A stretch of 64,000 bases of DNA, from NCBI GenBank assembly GCA_030425925.1, contig JAUHZO010000009.1, forward strand, positions 121,253 through 185,252, written 5' to 3'. A program made the position numbers and the translations under genes. Shown in pieces: positions 8,574 to 16,379 of this stretch. The notes beneath the pieces are model-generated. The model did not search any database and was not told where the DNA came from. It worked only from the letters and a program-made list of their open reading frames with translations. The DNA is from Alphaproteobacteria bacterium (lineage in GTDB: Bacteria > Pseudomonadota > Alphaproteobacteria > Rhodobacterales > Rhodobacteraceae). The stretch's first letter is position 1, and the number at the start of each line of letters is the position of its first letter.

Positions 8574-9811
8574 TGTTCTCCCCTGCCCTCCTGCGCGAGA
8601 TCCGCGCCCGCTTTGCCCATGTGGAGGCCTGCCCGCTGACCGGGCCGCGCATTTTCTTCGAAAATGCCGGCGGGGCGCTGACCCTGAACGCCGTGGTGGA
8701 CACGTCGGCCCGGTATGCCGCGATTCCCGACAACCAGGGGCGCGACAATCCGGCCTCGGCCGCGCTGGGCCGCATCATTTCGCAGGCGCGCGACGACGTG
8801 CGGCGGTTCTTCAACGCGCCGGGGGGCGCGGTGATCGTGGGCGAATCCGGCACCGAATTGCTGTTTCGCCTGGTCCGCGATGCCTGCCTCGGGGCCGCGC
8901 CCGGCCCGGTGCTGGGATCCAGCGTCGAGCACCCGGCCTCGCGCAGCGCCTGCACACGCTGGGCGGCAGCGTCCGGGCGGGATTACCTGCTGGTGCCGCA
9001 TGACGACGCCACCGGCCGCGTCACGCCCGAGGCCTATGCCGCGCAGGTTGCACCGGAGACCGCGGTGGTGACGATCCTGCACACCTCGCCAGTCACCGGC
9101 ATGTCGATGGACCTGCCCGCCATCGCGGCCGCCGTGCGCGACGTCGCGCCCGGGGCCTTCATCCTGGTGGACGGCATCCAGCATGCCAGCCATGGCGGCA
9201 TCGACGTGGCCGCCGCCGGCGTCGACGGCTACGTGATCTCGCCCTACAAGGTGTTCTCGCGCCATGGCTATGGCGTCGCCTGGGCGTCGGACCGGCTGAC
9301 GGCGCTGGCCCATGACGCGCTGGTGGGCGGGCCCGCCGGCGCGTGGGAGCTGGGCACGCGCGACACCGGGGCCTATGCCACGATGTCGGACGTGGTGGCC
9401 TATTTCGACTGGCTGGGCGCGCAGGTCTCGGACGCAGGAGAGCCGCGGGCGCGGATCGAGGCCGCGGGGCGGGCCATCCACGCGCATGAGACGGCGCTGA
9501 CGCAGATGATGCTGCACGGCAGCGACAACCTGCCGGGGCTGGCCGATCTGCCGGGCGCAGAGGTGATCGGCGGCGCCGGCAACCCCGCGCGCGAAGGGCT
9601 GGTCTGTTTCCGGGTCGCGGGCCGCGCCTCGGCCGAGATCGTGCAGCATCTTGGGGCGCATGGCATCCGTGTGCATATCCGCAAGAACGATCACTACTCC
9701 GGCAATATCCTCGGGCCCCTCGGCCTGAGCGATGCGGTGCGGGTCTCGCTGTGCCATTACAACAGCCCGGACGAGGTGCGCGCCTTCCTCACCGCCATGC
9801 AGTCGCTCTGA
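8573..9811 (+). CDS. Class V aminotransferase (cysteine desulfurase-like PLP enzyme)
   Basis: A 412-residue PLP-dependent enzyme of the class V fold. Asp200 in ILVDGIQHASHG should bind the PLP ring nitrogen, and Lys226 in SPYKVFSRHGYG should form the Schiff base. The usual His stacking residue is seen in SSVEHPAS. A cysteine desulfurase would need an active-site Cys loop that I cannot identify, so selenocysteine-lyase/kynureninase-like or unknown lyase activity is as likely. The ATG at 8573 overlaps the yacG stop by one base. A 12-base-stem hairpin follows the gene. Confidence 0.8.
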   Translation: MFSPALLREIRARFAHVEACPLTGPRIFFENAGGALTLNAVVDTSARYAAIPDNQGRDNPASAALGRIISQARDDVRRFFNAPGGAVIVGESGTELLFRLVRDACLGAAPGPVLGSSVEHPASRSACTRWAAASGRDYLLVPHDDATGRVTPEAYAAQVAPETAVVTILHTSPVTGMSMDLPAIAAAVRDVAPGAFILVDGIQHASHGGIDVAAAGVDGYVISPYKVFSRHGYGVAWASDRLTALAHDALVGGPAGAWELGTRDTGAYATMSDVVAYFDWLGAQVSDAGEPRARIEAAGRAIHAHETALTQMMLHGSDNLPGLADLPGAEVIGGAGNPAREGLVCFRVAGRASAEIVQHLGAHGIRVHIRKNDHYSGNILGPLGLSDAVRVSLCHYNSPDEVRAFLTAMQSL

Positions 9812-9821
9812 TCGGCGCGGG

Positions 9822-9846
9822 GCCGAAGTCTTTGAAAGACTTCGGC
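9822..9846. terminator. Strong inverted repeat after the aminotransferase gene
   Basis: A 12-base perfect inverted repeat with GCCGAAGTCTTT on one side and AAAGACTTCGGC on the other, centred on a single G and followed by GCGCCCGGC. The CTTTGAAAG centre and GGCGCCCGGC tail recur at 18464-18520. It probably ends transcription from both directions, since the next gene is convergent. No T-tract is present. Confidence 0.6.
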
Positions 9847-9865
9847 GCCCGGCCCTGCCGGCGGG

Positions 9866-10234
9866 TCAGAAATGGGCGCGGGGGCGGTCGGGTTTGCCCG
9901 CGGCCAGCGCCAGCAGGCCGCCAAGGCCCGCAAAGGCAATGGGGAACATGGTGAACACGTTGAAGCCGAAGGCCGCGAACATCCCCGCCGCCGAGGCCAG
10001 CAGCGCCAGCCCGCCCCACAGCGCCCGCGCCCGCGCCATCGCCCCGCCCGCAATCGCCAGAAGCGGCGACAGGATCGACACCGCCCGCACCAGTTGCGGG
10101 TTCTGGAACATCCCCAGCGTGTCGGCCAGGCCGTCCACATTGCGCACGAGTTCGGTATAGCCGTAGCCGATAAAGCCCACGATCATGCCAATCACCCCGG
10201 CAATGATCCCCAGCGTCAGCGCGGCGTTGCGCAT
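9866..10234 (-). CDS. Small integral membrane protein of unknown function
   Basis: A 122-residue protein with about four hydrophobic helices: residues 4-26, a region near 50-66, 71-90 and 93-111. It starts MRNAALTLGIIAGVIGMIVGF and has the short polar tail GKPDRPRAHF. I do not recognise the family with confidence. Its ATG overlaps the stop of the upstream ArsC/Spx-like gene (ATGA), so the two are probably expressed together. Confidence 0.7.
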   Translation of the reverse strand: MRNAALTLGIIAGVIGMIVGFIGYGYTELVRNVDGLADTLGMFQNPQLVRAVSILSPLLAIAGGAMARARALWGGLALLASAAGMFAAFGFNVFTMFPIAFAGLGGLLALAAGKPDRPRAHF

Positions 10235-10557
10235 CAGTCCGGCGCTCCGGTCAGCGCACGGCGCACCGCGTCGTCCCAGCCCAGGTACAGCGTGCCGCCC
10301 GCGTCGATCAGCGGCCGCTTCATCACCGCGGGATTCGCCGCGATCAGGTCGGCCGGCGGCAGCGCCCGGGCCGCGGCGTCGAGCCCGCGCCAGGTGGTGG
10401 AGCGGGTGTTGATCAGCCGCGCGCCGAATGTTTCAATCGCCCGCGCCAGCACCGCCGCGGGCACCGGTTCGGCCCGGATATCGGCCAGCCGGGCATCGGG
10501 CAGGGATTTCAGCGCCTTGCGGCAGCTGTCGCAGGTTTTCAGCCCGTAAACGATCAT
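10234..10557 (-). CDS. ArsC/Spx-family (YffB-like) thioredoxin-fold protein
   Basis: A 107-residue protein with the N-terminal motif IVYGLKTCDSCRKAL (Cys9 and Cys12, CXXC), followed by INTRSTTWR and PAVMKRPLIDAGG, as in the YffB/Spx branch of the ArsC family. Function in this branch is mostly unassigned; the members may be thiol reductases rather than arsenate reductases. The ATG at 10557 was preferred to an ATG two codons upstream because the family begins MIVYG. It differs clearly from the ArsC at 501-941. Confidence 0.82.
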   Translation of the reverse strand: MIVYGLKTCDSCRKALKSLPDARLADIRAEPVPAAVLARAIETFGARLINTRSTTWRGLDAAARALPPADLIAANPAVMKRPLIDAGGTLYLGWDDAVRRALTGAPD

Positions 10558-10777
10558 GCACATTCCTTCCGCTCCGGCGATCACATAATCGTTCGGACCA
10601 CCGGATTCGAGCCGGTTTTCCTTGATTTTTGCCGGTTGCGTGCAAATCTCCGCGGCGTGACCTTCGACGATCAGCCGACGTCCCGCGCAGTCCGGGCAGG
10701 TTCGGGCTGAAAGGCGGATGTGACGCACGGCCCCGGCAGGGCGGGGCAGGACGAAGGACTGAAGGAGCACGGGGATT

Positions 10778-10984
10778 ATGCCGAATGGCACCGTGAAGTG
10801 GTTCAACACCACCAAGGGGTACGGATTCATCGAACCCGAAGAAGGCGGCAAGGACGTTTTTGTCCATATCTCGGCGGTGGAACGCTCCGGGATGACGGGA
10901 CTCGCCGACAACCAGAAGGTCAGCTACGAGCTGAAGGAAGGCCGCGACGGGCGCGTGATGGCGTCTGACCTCAAGGCGCTCTGA
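10778..10984 (+). CDS. Cold-shock protein, CspA family
   Basis: A 68-residue single cold-shock domain with RNP1 KGYGFI (13-18) and RNP2 VFVHI (27-31). It binds single-stranded nucleic acid and acts as an RNA chaperone. Its ribosome-binding site is AAGGAG about 9 bases before the ATG at 10778. A gene-free stretch of about 220 bases upstream could hold a long structured leader, as is common for csp genes, but I cannot fold it reliably. It is convergent with metR. Confidence 0.95.
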   Translation: MPNGTVKWFNTTKGYGFIEPEEGGKDVFVHISAVERSGMTGLADNQKVSYELKEGRDGRVMASDLKAL

Positions 10985-11020
10985 GCGCCTTCGCCGCGCG
11001 GGCCCCCGGGGCCTGCGCCG

Positions 11021-11926
11021 TCATTGCGCCTGCAGCCGCCGCGCCTCCTGGCCGGCGAGGGTGATCAGCCTGTCGACATAGGGCTTTTCCAGATCCTCGC
11101 TGCGCGTGGCGGCGTAGAGCGTCCGGGTGATCCCGTCGGCGGTGAGCGGGCGGGTAATGTAGTCCGAGTTGTACTTGACCTCGCGCACCACCCAGTCCGG
11201 CAGGACCGAGATGCCGCGGTTGGACGCCACCAGAAGCAGGATGACGGCGGTCAGTTCCACCTGGCGGATCGCCGCCGGTTCCACCTTGGCCGGGGTCAGG
11301 AGCTGGCTGAAGATGTCCAGACGGGTGCGTTCCACCGGGTAGGTGATCAGCGTCTGGCCGCGGAAATCCTCGGCCTCGACAAAGGGCTTTTCGGCCAGCG
11401 GATGGCTTGCGGCAGCGACGAAGACGGGGTTGTAGTCGAAAAGCGGGGTGAAGGTGACACCGGCCAGGTTTTCCGGGTCGGACGAGATGACCACGTCCAC
11501 ATCCTCCTTCATCAGCGCGGGCAGCGCGTCGAAGGCGAGCCCGGGGCGGATGTCCACATCGACATCACCGAATTCCTTGCGGAAGGCTTCGAGCACCGGG
11601 AACAGCCATTCGAAACAGGCGTGGCACTCGATGGCGATGTGCATCCGCCCGGCCTGGCCGGCGCGCAGCCCGGCAAACTCGGCCTGCAGGGCCTCGACCT
11701 GGGGCAGCACCTGTTCGGCCAGCCGCAGCAGGCGCAGCCCCGCCGCCGAAAGGCGCATGGGTTTGGAGCGGCGGATGAACAGTTCGACCCCCGCCTGGTC
11801 CTCCAGCCCCTTGATCTGGTGGCTGAGCGCGGATTGCGTGATGTTGAGCGTCTCGGCCGCGCGCGCCAGCCCTCCGGTGTCGTGAATGGCCTTGACGGTA
11901 CGCAGGTGGCGAAACTCGATATGCAT
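11021..11926 (-). CDS. metR: LysR-family regulator, MetR type
   Basis: A 301-residue LysR protein. The N-terminal helix-turn-helix covers roughly residues 1-60 (FRHLRTVKAIHDTGGLARAA, NITQSALSHQI), and the effector domain follows. Several stretches closely resemble E. coli MetR, notably MHIAIECHACFEWLFPVLE and the later TLITYPVERTRLDIF. MetR uses homocysteine as co-effector to activate methionine genes. Divergence from metF supports the call. The ATG at 11926 is preferred because the LysR domain begins MHIEFRHL; the 18 codons upstream lack similarity. Confidence 0.88.
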   Translation of the reverse strand: MHIEFRHLRTVKAIHDTGGLARAAETLNITQSALSHQIKGLEDQAGVELFIRRSKPMRLSAAGLRLLRLAEQVLPQVEALQAEFAGLRAGQAGRMHIAIECHACFEWLFPVLEAFRKEFGDVDVDIRPGLAFDALPALMKEDVDVVISSDPENLAGVTFTPLFDYNPVFVAAASHPLAEKPFVEAEDFRGQTLITYPVERTRLDIFSQLLTPAKVEPAAIRQVELTAVILLLVASNRGISVLPDWVVREVKYNSDYITRPLTADGITRTLYAATRSEDLEKPYVDRLITLAGQEARRLQAQ

Positions 11927-11932
11927 GCCTGC

Positions 11933-11967
11933 CTCATGATCGTGATGAGATTTATGAATTTGTCTCA
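11933..11967. promoter_or_regulatory. Candidate MetR operator between metR and metF
   Basis: The 89-base divergent gap has two overlapping inverted repeats: CTCAT-N7-ATGAG (11933-11949) and TGAGA-N12-TCTCA (11946-11967). Both are A+T-rich islands in G+C-rich DNA, and both fit the size and symmetry of LysR-type sites. Autoregulation of metR and activation of metF is the expected arrangement. Binding is inferred, not shown. Confidence 0.5.
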
Positions 11968-12015
11968 CAATGCTGCGCATGCAACAAGAGGGCAGACATA
12001 GATGGAGCCCTCGCG

Positions 12016-12882
12016 ATGCCGCGTCCCCAGATCAGTTTCGAATTCTTCCCGCCGCGCAATGTGGAGGCCACGTTCCGCCTGTGGGACACGGTGCAGGTGC
12101 TGGCCCCGCTGGAGCCGCGCTTTGTCTCGGTCACCTATGGCGCGGGCGGCACCACGCGGGATCTGACGCGCGAGGTGGTGGCCACGCTGGTGAAGCATTC
12201 CGGCCTGCGCACCGCGGCGCACCTGACCTGCGTGAACGCCTCGCAGGCCGAGACACTGGAAATTGCCGAAGGGTTTGCAGCCGCCGGCGTCACGGACATC
12301 GTCGCGCTGCGCGGCGACCCGCCCGCCGGGGCGGCGGGGTTTGTGCCGCATCCCGAAGGCTTTGCCGATTCGGTGGAGCTGATCGGCGCGCTGGCCGGGA
12401 TGGGGCGGTTCGACATCCGGGTCGGGGCCTATCCGGATGTGCACCCGGAAGCACAGGGGGCGGCGGCGGATATCGACTGGCTCAAGCGCAAGCTGGATGC
12501 CGGGGCCTGCGAGGCGCTGACGCAGTTCTTCTTTGAGGCGGAGACCTTTTTGCGCTTCCGCGATGCCTGCGCCGCGGCAGGGATCGACAAGCCCATTGTG
12601 CCGGGCATCCTGCCCATCGAGAACTGGGCCGGGACCAGGCGGTTTGCCGAGCGGTGCGGCACGAAGGTGCCGCGCTGGCTGGCCGACGCGTTCGAGACCG
12701 CGGCCCGGGACGGGCGCGAGGATCTGCTGGCCACGGCGATCTGCACCGAGATGTGTTCCGAGCTTCTGGAGGAGGGCGTGGAGAGCCTGCATTTCTACAC
12801 GCTGAACCGCCCGGAACTGACCCGCGACATCTGCCATGCGCTGGGGGTGGTGCCGGCACCGCGCCTGGAGAAGGTGGCCTGA
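12016..12882 (+). CDS. metF: 5,10-Methylenetetrahydrofolate reductase
   Basis: A 288-residue TIM-barrel flavoprotein. It has ISFEFFPPR with the catalytic Glu at residue 9, FVSVTYGAGGTTRD, AAHLTCVNAS, IVALRGDPP and the FAD/folate segment ALTQFFFEAETFLRF. MetF makes 5-methyltetrahydrofolate, the methyl donor for methionine synthesis. The length is normal for the bacterial enzyme. It is divergent from metR, with the candidate operators in between. Confidence 0.96.
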   Translation: MPRPQISFEFFPPRNVEATFRLWDTVQVLAPLEPRFVSVTYGAGGTTRDLTREVVATLVKHSGLRTAAHLTCVNASQAETLEIAEGFAAAGVTDIVALRGDPPAGAAGFVPHPEGFADSVELIGALAGMGRFDIRVGAYPDVHPEAQGAAADIDWLKRKLDAGACEALTQFFFEAETFLRFRDACAAAGIDKPIVPGILPIENWAGTRRFAERCGTKVPRWLADAFETAARDGREDLLATAICTEMCSELLEEGVESLHFYTLNRPELTRDICHALGVVPAPRLEKVA

Positions 12883-13027
12883 AAGCTGCCTTGAAGAGCG
12901 CCCCGGGGCGGCGCTGACGGGATTGCGGGCGGATGCGCCCTCTTGCAGCCGGGGCAGGCCCCCGGACCCCCGTGTCAGGGGGCGCGCGCGCCCCCTCTTG
13001 GCCCTGTGGGCCAATTCACCCCCTGAG

Positions 13028-13049
13028 GGGTATTTTTACCAAGAAGAAG
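13028..13049. repeat. Dispersed ACCAAGAAGAAG element, copy 1
   Basis: A 22-base element, GGGTATTT-TT-ACCAAGAAGAAG, matching the element at 41836-41857 at 20 of 22 positions. Read on the minus strand it supplies the stop codon and the final Ser-Ser-Trp residues of the IclR regulator. The flanking sequence (12970-13027) is rich in short G/C inverted repeats. Its function is unknown. Confidence 0.6.
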
Positions 13050-13887
13050 AGACAGGGGGCAGGCCGCCGAGGCCTGTGCTGAGATCGGCGGCGGCGCGCG
13101 CGACCCGTCGGCCGATCCCGGCAAGGTCCGGTTCGGGCAGACGAGCGCTGGGGCCGGAGATGGACAGGCCCGCCACGGCCTCGCCATGCAGGTCGAAGAC
13201 CGGTGCGGCCACGCAGCGCATGCCGGGGTTCCTTTCCTCGTTGTCGATGGCAAAGCCGCGCTGCCGGATCGTCGCCAGGGCGTCGTCCAGGCGGTCGGGA
13301 TCGGTCAGCGTGGTGTCGGTGAAGCGGGTGAGGCCTTCGCGCGTGACGATGCGGCGGCGCTCGGCCTCCGGCAGATGGGCCAGCAGCGCCTTGCCGATGC
13401 CCGAGGCGTGCATGGGCGAGAGCGTGCCCGGCGGAAAGAAGGCGCGGATGTTCTGGTGGGTCTCGACCTGGCTGACAAAGAGCACCTGCCCGTCGCGGGC
13501 GATGCCCAGATTGGCGGTCTCGCCCGTGTCCTGCATCAGGGCGCGCAGCACCGGGCGCGCGCGTTCCACCAGCGCGGTGCGGCGCAGGAAGCGTGCGCCG
13601 ATATGGAAGGCGCCGGCCCCGATATGCCAGGTCTGGGCCGCGGGGTCGAAATCCACCAGCCCGCGGGCCTCGAAGGTGGTCAGCACGCGGTAGAGCGTGG
13701 CCGGGGACTGGGCCGTCTCCTGCGCCAGTTCGGTGAGCGTGGCCCCGCCGCGGGCCGACAGGTGTTCGAGTACCACGATCGCGCGGTCGAGGGACTTGAC
13801 GATGTTCTGCGCGGGGTTGTCGTCCCAGCCGCGAGGCCGGCCGCGCGGGCGGCGTCCGGGTGGTGCGGTGTCTTGCCGTTCTGCCAT
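13036..13887 (-). CDS. IclR-family regulator (BhcR-like)
   Basis: A 283-residue IclR protein. After a basic N-terminus (RRPRGRPRGWDD) comes a winged-helix domain (SLDRAIVVLEHLSARGGATL, AQSPATLYRVLTTF), then the effector-binding domain with ASGIGKALLAHLPE and a C-terminal GLSISGPSARL. It is divergent from a BhcA-type aminotransferase gene. In Paracoccus the corresponding regulator, BhcR, controls the beta-hydroxyaspartate cycle in response to glyoxylate. The last residues (VSSSW) and the stop codon fall inside a dispersed repeat. The ATG at 13887 was chosen just before AERQD. Confidence 0.85.
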   Translation of the reverse strand: MAERQDTAPPGRRPRGRPRGWDDNPAQNIVKSLDRAIVVLEHLSARGGATLTELAQETAQSPATLYRVLTTFEARGLVDFDPAAQTWHIGAGAFHIGARFLRRTALVERARPVLRALMQDTGETANLGIARDGQVLFVSQVETHQNIRAFFPPGTLSPMHASGIGKALLAHLPEAERRRIVTREGLTRFTDTTLTDPDRLDDALATIRQRGFAIDNEERNPGMRCVAAPVFDLHGEAVAGLSISGPSARLPEPDLAGIGRRVARAAADLSTGLGGLPPVSSSW

Positions 13888-13901
13888 GCCGGCACCTTTC
13901 G

Positions 13902-13988
13902 AAAAACGTTTTTGCATTATGAAAAAATCAAGCGGCTGATGCAATTGGGAAATCTGCCCGCGCCGGGTTTTGAAAAAACATTTCAAAA
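13902..13988. promoter_or_regulatory. IclR/BhcA divergent promoter region with palindromes
   Basis: This A+T-rich gap holds two strong palindromes: AAAAACGTTTTT at 13902-13913, close to the IclR start, and TTTTGAAA-N5-TTTCAAAA at 13968-13988, about 60 bases before the aminotransferase ATG. The second is a perfect 8-base inverted repeat and is the best candidate operator for the divergent IclR protein. Which repeat is bound is an inference. Confidence 0.55.
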
Positions 13989-14049
13989 AAATTGTGCCGG
14001 GGTGGGGCCATGCCCTATTATTCCGCGAAACCCTGAGGAGGAATGCATC

Positions 14050-15240
14050 ATGAGCCTGCAGAACCCGGTCTTTATCCCCGGCCCCACCAACATCCCCGAA
14101 GTGATCCGCAAGGCCTGTGACATGCCGACCATGGACCACCGGTCGCCGGCCTTTGCCGACATCCTGAACCCGGCGCTGGAGGGCGTGCGCCAGGTGCTGC
14201 GCCAGAGCCGGGGGGAAACGGTGATCTTTCCGGCCTCGGGCACCGGTGGCTGGGAAGCGGCGCTGACGAACACGCTGAATCCCGGGGACGGCGTGCTGGC
14301 CTGCCGCAACGGCATGTTCGCGCAGAAATGGATCGACATGTGCCAGCGCTTTGGCCTCGATGTCACCGTGGTGGACGTGGCCTGGGGCGAAGGCCTGCCG
14401 GTGGCGCGGTTCGAGGAGATCCTGCGCGCCGACACCGAGGGCCGGATCAAGGCCGTGCTCATCACCCATAACGAGACCGCCACCGGCGTGGTCTCGGACG
14501 TGCCGGGCCTGCGCAAGGCGATGGATGTCGCAGGGCATGACGCGCTTTTGATGGTGGACGGGGTCAGTTCCATCGGGTCGATGGAGTTCCGGTTTGACGA
14601 CTGGGGCGTGGACGTGGCGGTGACCGGTTCGCAGAAGGGCTTCATGCTGGCCTCGGGCCTGGCGATCGTGGGCTTTTCCGAAAAGGCCGTGGCGGCCTCG
14701 AAGACCGCGACGCTGCCGCGCTGTTTCTGGTCGATCGACGACATGCGCGCGGGCTATGCGGCCAATTCCTATCCCTACACGCCGTCGGTGGGGCTGCTGA
14801 ACGGGCTGAAGACCGCGACCCGGATGATGCTGGACGAGGGGCTGGAGAACGTCTTTGCCCGTCATGCGCGCATCGCGGAGGGCGTGCGGGCAGCGGTCTT
14901 TGCCTGGGGCCTGACGCCCTGTGCGGTGTCGCCCGAGCTTTATTCGAACACCGTGACCGCGATTCGCACGCCCGAGGGGTTCAATGCGTCGGACGTGGTG
15001 GCGCTGGCCGCGCGGACTTATGGCATGGCGTTCGGCACCGGGCTGGGTGACGTCGCGGGCAAGGTGTTCCGCATCGGCCATCTGGGGATGCTGACGGATG
15101 CCATGGCGCTGTCGGGGATTGCCACTGCCGAGATGTGCATGGCGGATCTGGGTCTGGACATCCCCCTGGGCCGCGGCGTGGCGGCGGCGCAGGAAGTGTA
15201 CCGCCATGGCGGCGCGGCGGCGCGCATCGCGGCCGAGTAA
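14050..15240 (+). CDS. Aspartate/serine-glyoxylate aminotransferase, BhcA-like
   Basis: A 396-residue class V PLP enzyme. Asp170 in LLMVDGVSSIGS and Lys196 in VTGSQKGFML are the expected cofactor residues. The ends (FIPGPTNIPEVIRKACDMPT and IGHLGMLTDAMALSGIATAE) closely follow the BhcA/serine-glyoxylate family. BhcA transfers the amino group of aspartate to glyoxylate in the beta-hydroxyaspartate cycle; the serine-glyoxylate enzyme of the serine cycle is the alternative. None of bhcB, bhcC or bhcD follows in this window, which is unusual. A GAGGAGG ribosome-binding site precedes the ATG at 14050. Confidence 0.83.
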   Translation: MSLQNPVFIPGPTNIPEVIRKACDMPTMDHRSPAFADILNPALEGVRQVLRQSRGETVIFPASGTGGWEAALTNTLNPGDGVLACRNGMFAQKWIDMCQRFGLDVTVVDVAWGEGLPVARFEEILRADTEGRIKAVLITHNETATGVVSDVPGLRKAMDVAGHDALLMVDGVSSIGSMEFRFDDWGVDVAVTGSQKGFMLASGLAIVGFSEKAVAASKTATLPRCFWSIDDMRAGYAANSYPYTPSVGLLNGLKTATRMMLDEGLENVFARHARIAEGVRAAVFAWGLTPCAVSPELYSNTVTAIRTPEGFNASDVVALAARTYGMAFGTGLGDVAGKVFRIGHLGMLTDAMALSGIATAEMCMADLGLDIPLGRGVAAAQEVYRHGGAAARIAAE

Positions 15241-15317
15241 GCCTGTCCGGGCGGAGCGGCGCGGTCTGCCGCGCCGCGATTTCGGGCCGGAACGGGGCGC
15301 GCCGGACGGGGCGGGCC

Positions 15318-15357
15318 AAAAAAGTACCCGGGTTCCGCGTTCTGCGGGAACCCGGGT
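15318..15357 (-). terminator. Intrinsic terminator on the minus strand
   Basis: A near-perfect hairpin at 15326-15357 (11 paired bases, ACCCGGGTTCC and GGAACCCGGGT) is followed on the minus strand by AC and six Ts (15323-15318). It would end either the candidate small RNA or the EcsC mRNA. On the plus strand the same stem could stop aminotransferase transcripts, but no T-tract follows in that direction. Confidence 0.75.
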
Positions 15358-15503
15358 GAGAACCCATGTGATTTCAACAGGGGGCCCTGGCCGTTTTGGC
15401 CACGGGCGAAGCCGGCATTCTGCGCGGCAGGCTGGTCCGAAACGCCTGAGAGAGAGACGCCTGTCTGCCACCGGACCACGGTTGCGGGCGGACTTGCCGC
15501 CCT
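15318..15503 (-). ncRNA. Candidate small RNA ending in an intrinsic terminator
   Basis: This is the 298-base gap between the convergent aminotransferase and EcsC genes. On the minus strand a TATGAT box (15515-15510) lies just before GGGGCAGGGCGG. A chain of hairpins follows: GGGCGG/CCGCCC, GGTCCG/CGGACC enclosing a CTCTCTCTC loop, and GGCC/GGCC. The chain ends in an 11-base stem (ACCCGGGTTCC type) and six Ts. No good -35 box was found. The RNA family is not recognised; 6S-like or an mRNA 3'-end-derived RNA from the EcsC transcript are both possible. Confidence 0.45.
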
Positions 15504-15538
15504 GCCCCGATCATAGGCCGATTAACCTTTACAGGACG

Positions 15539-16318
15539 TTAAGACGCCCGCGCCTTCAGCGGCGGCATGTCGATTTCTTGCTGCAGGCGCTGGGCCAGCG
15601 CGGCATAGGGCGTGGCGGTGCGTTCGGACAGCCGGCGCAGGCCAAAGACCACATGGGCCATCTGCTGGTAATATCCGGTATAGCTCCAGTTCGTGGCCGC
15701 TGCGGTGGCGGCGCCCAGCACGGGCACGGTCTGTGCGGCCAGCTTGCGGCCCAGCACCGAGGCCAGGCGCGGCGCGACAAGGCCGATGCCGATAAAGACA
15801 TTGGCTCCGTTCAGCGTGGCGCGCGAGGCGAGGAAGTTGAGGTCGAGCCCCTTGTCCGCCCCGGCCAGCGGCCCCTGGGCGGCCAGAACCAGAAGGCAAT
15901 CCTTGCGGGTCTGTTCGTCGTCCGGGTCAAAGCCGTGCTCGACCGCGATGGCCTGGATGGCGCGCATCAGCAGCGTCACCGTCACCGGCAGTTCGGCCAG
16001 CGCCGTGGGCAGGCCGCCAATGCCGCCCATCACCCCCGCCGCGGTGGCGGTGGCGGTGTTGACCCAGTCCTTCTGGTCGCGCACCAGAACGCGCGTGCCG
16101 GATGACAGGGCCATGGCCGCTTCGAGCCCATGGATGGTCAGCGACTCCAGCTTGTTGCGGGCGGTGTCGGGCAGCCGCTCCAGCAGCGCATCGGCGGGCC
16201 AGTTCAGCGTGTTGAACAATTGCACCCCGAAGCTGCTGGCCGTGTTGAAGCGCCGCGCCAGCGCGCGCAGTTCGGCATCGGGATCGAAATGCCGGTCCAG
16301 TTCGGTTCCTTCGGTCAT
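15539..16318 (-). CDS. EcsC family protein
   Basis: A 259-residue protein that resembles the EcsC family by its Ala/Gly-rich helical middle (ATATAAGVMGGIGGLPTALAELPVTVTLLMRAIQ) and IGIGLVAPRLASVLGRKLAAQ. EcsC was first named from the Bacillus ecs locus, and its molecular function is unknown. Hydrophobic stretches near residues 92-120 and 172-210 suggest membrane association. It has its own ATG (16318); the neighbouring acetyltransferase gene is 61 bases upstream on the same strand. Confidence 0.78.
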   Translation of the reverse strand: MTEGTELDRHFDPDAELRALARRFNTASSFGVQLFNTLNWPADALLERLPDTARNKLESLTIHGLEAAMALSSGTRVLVRDQKDWVNTATATAAGVMGGIGGLPTALAELPVTVTLLMRAIQAIAVEHGFDPDDEQTRKDCLLVLAAQGPLAGADKGLDLNFLASRATLNGANVFIGIGLVAPRLASVLGRKLAAQTVPVLGAATAAATNWSYTGYYQQMAHVVFGLRRLSERTATPYAALAQRLQQEIDMPPLKARAS

Positions 16319-16379
16319 CGCGTGTCCTCCTGCGTGGCCTGATGCAGAGATGGGGGGGTCGCGGCGATGTTACAAGGGT

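Noticed and set aside
15018..15479. Minus-strand ORF across the end of the BhcA-like gene and the following gap
   Set aside because: It is a shadow frame: it lies antisense to a well-supported aminotransferase gene, has no recognisable domain and contains the candidate RNA hairpins.
15380..15480. Possible glycine riboswitch (CTCTCAGGC-like sequence on the minus strand)
   Set aside because: The conserved core of a glycine riboswitch is not complete and no gene lies downstream in that direction before the convergent aminotransferase; similarity is limited to a few bases.
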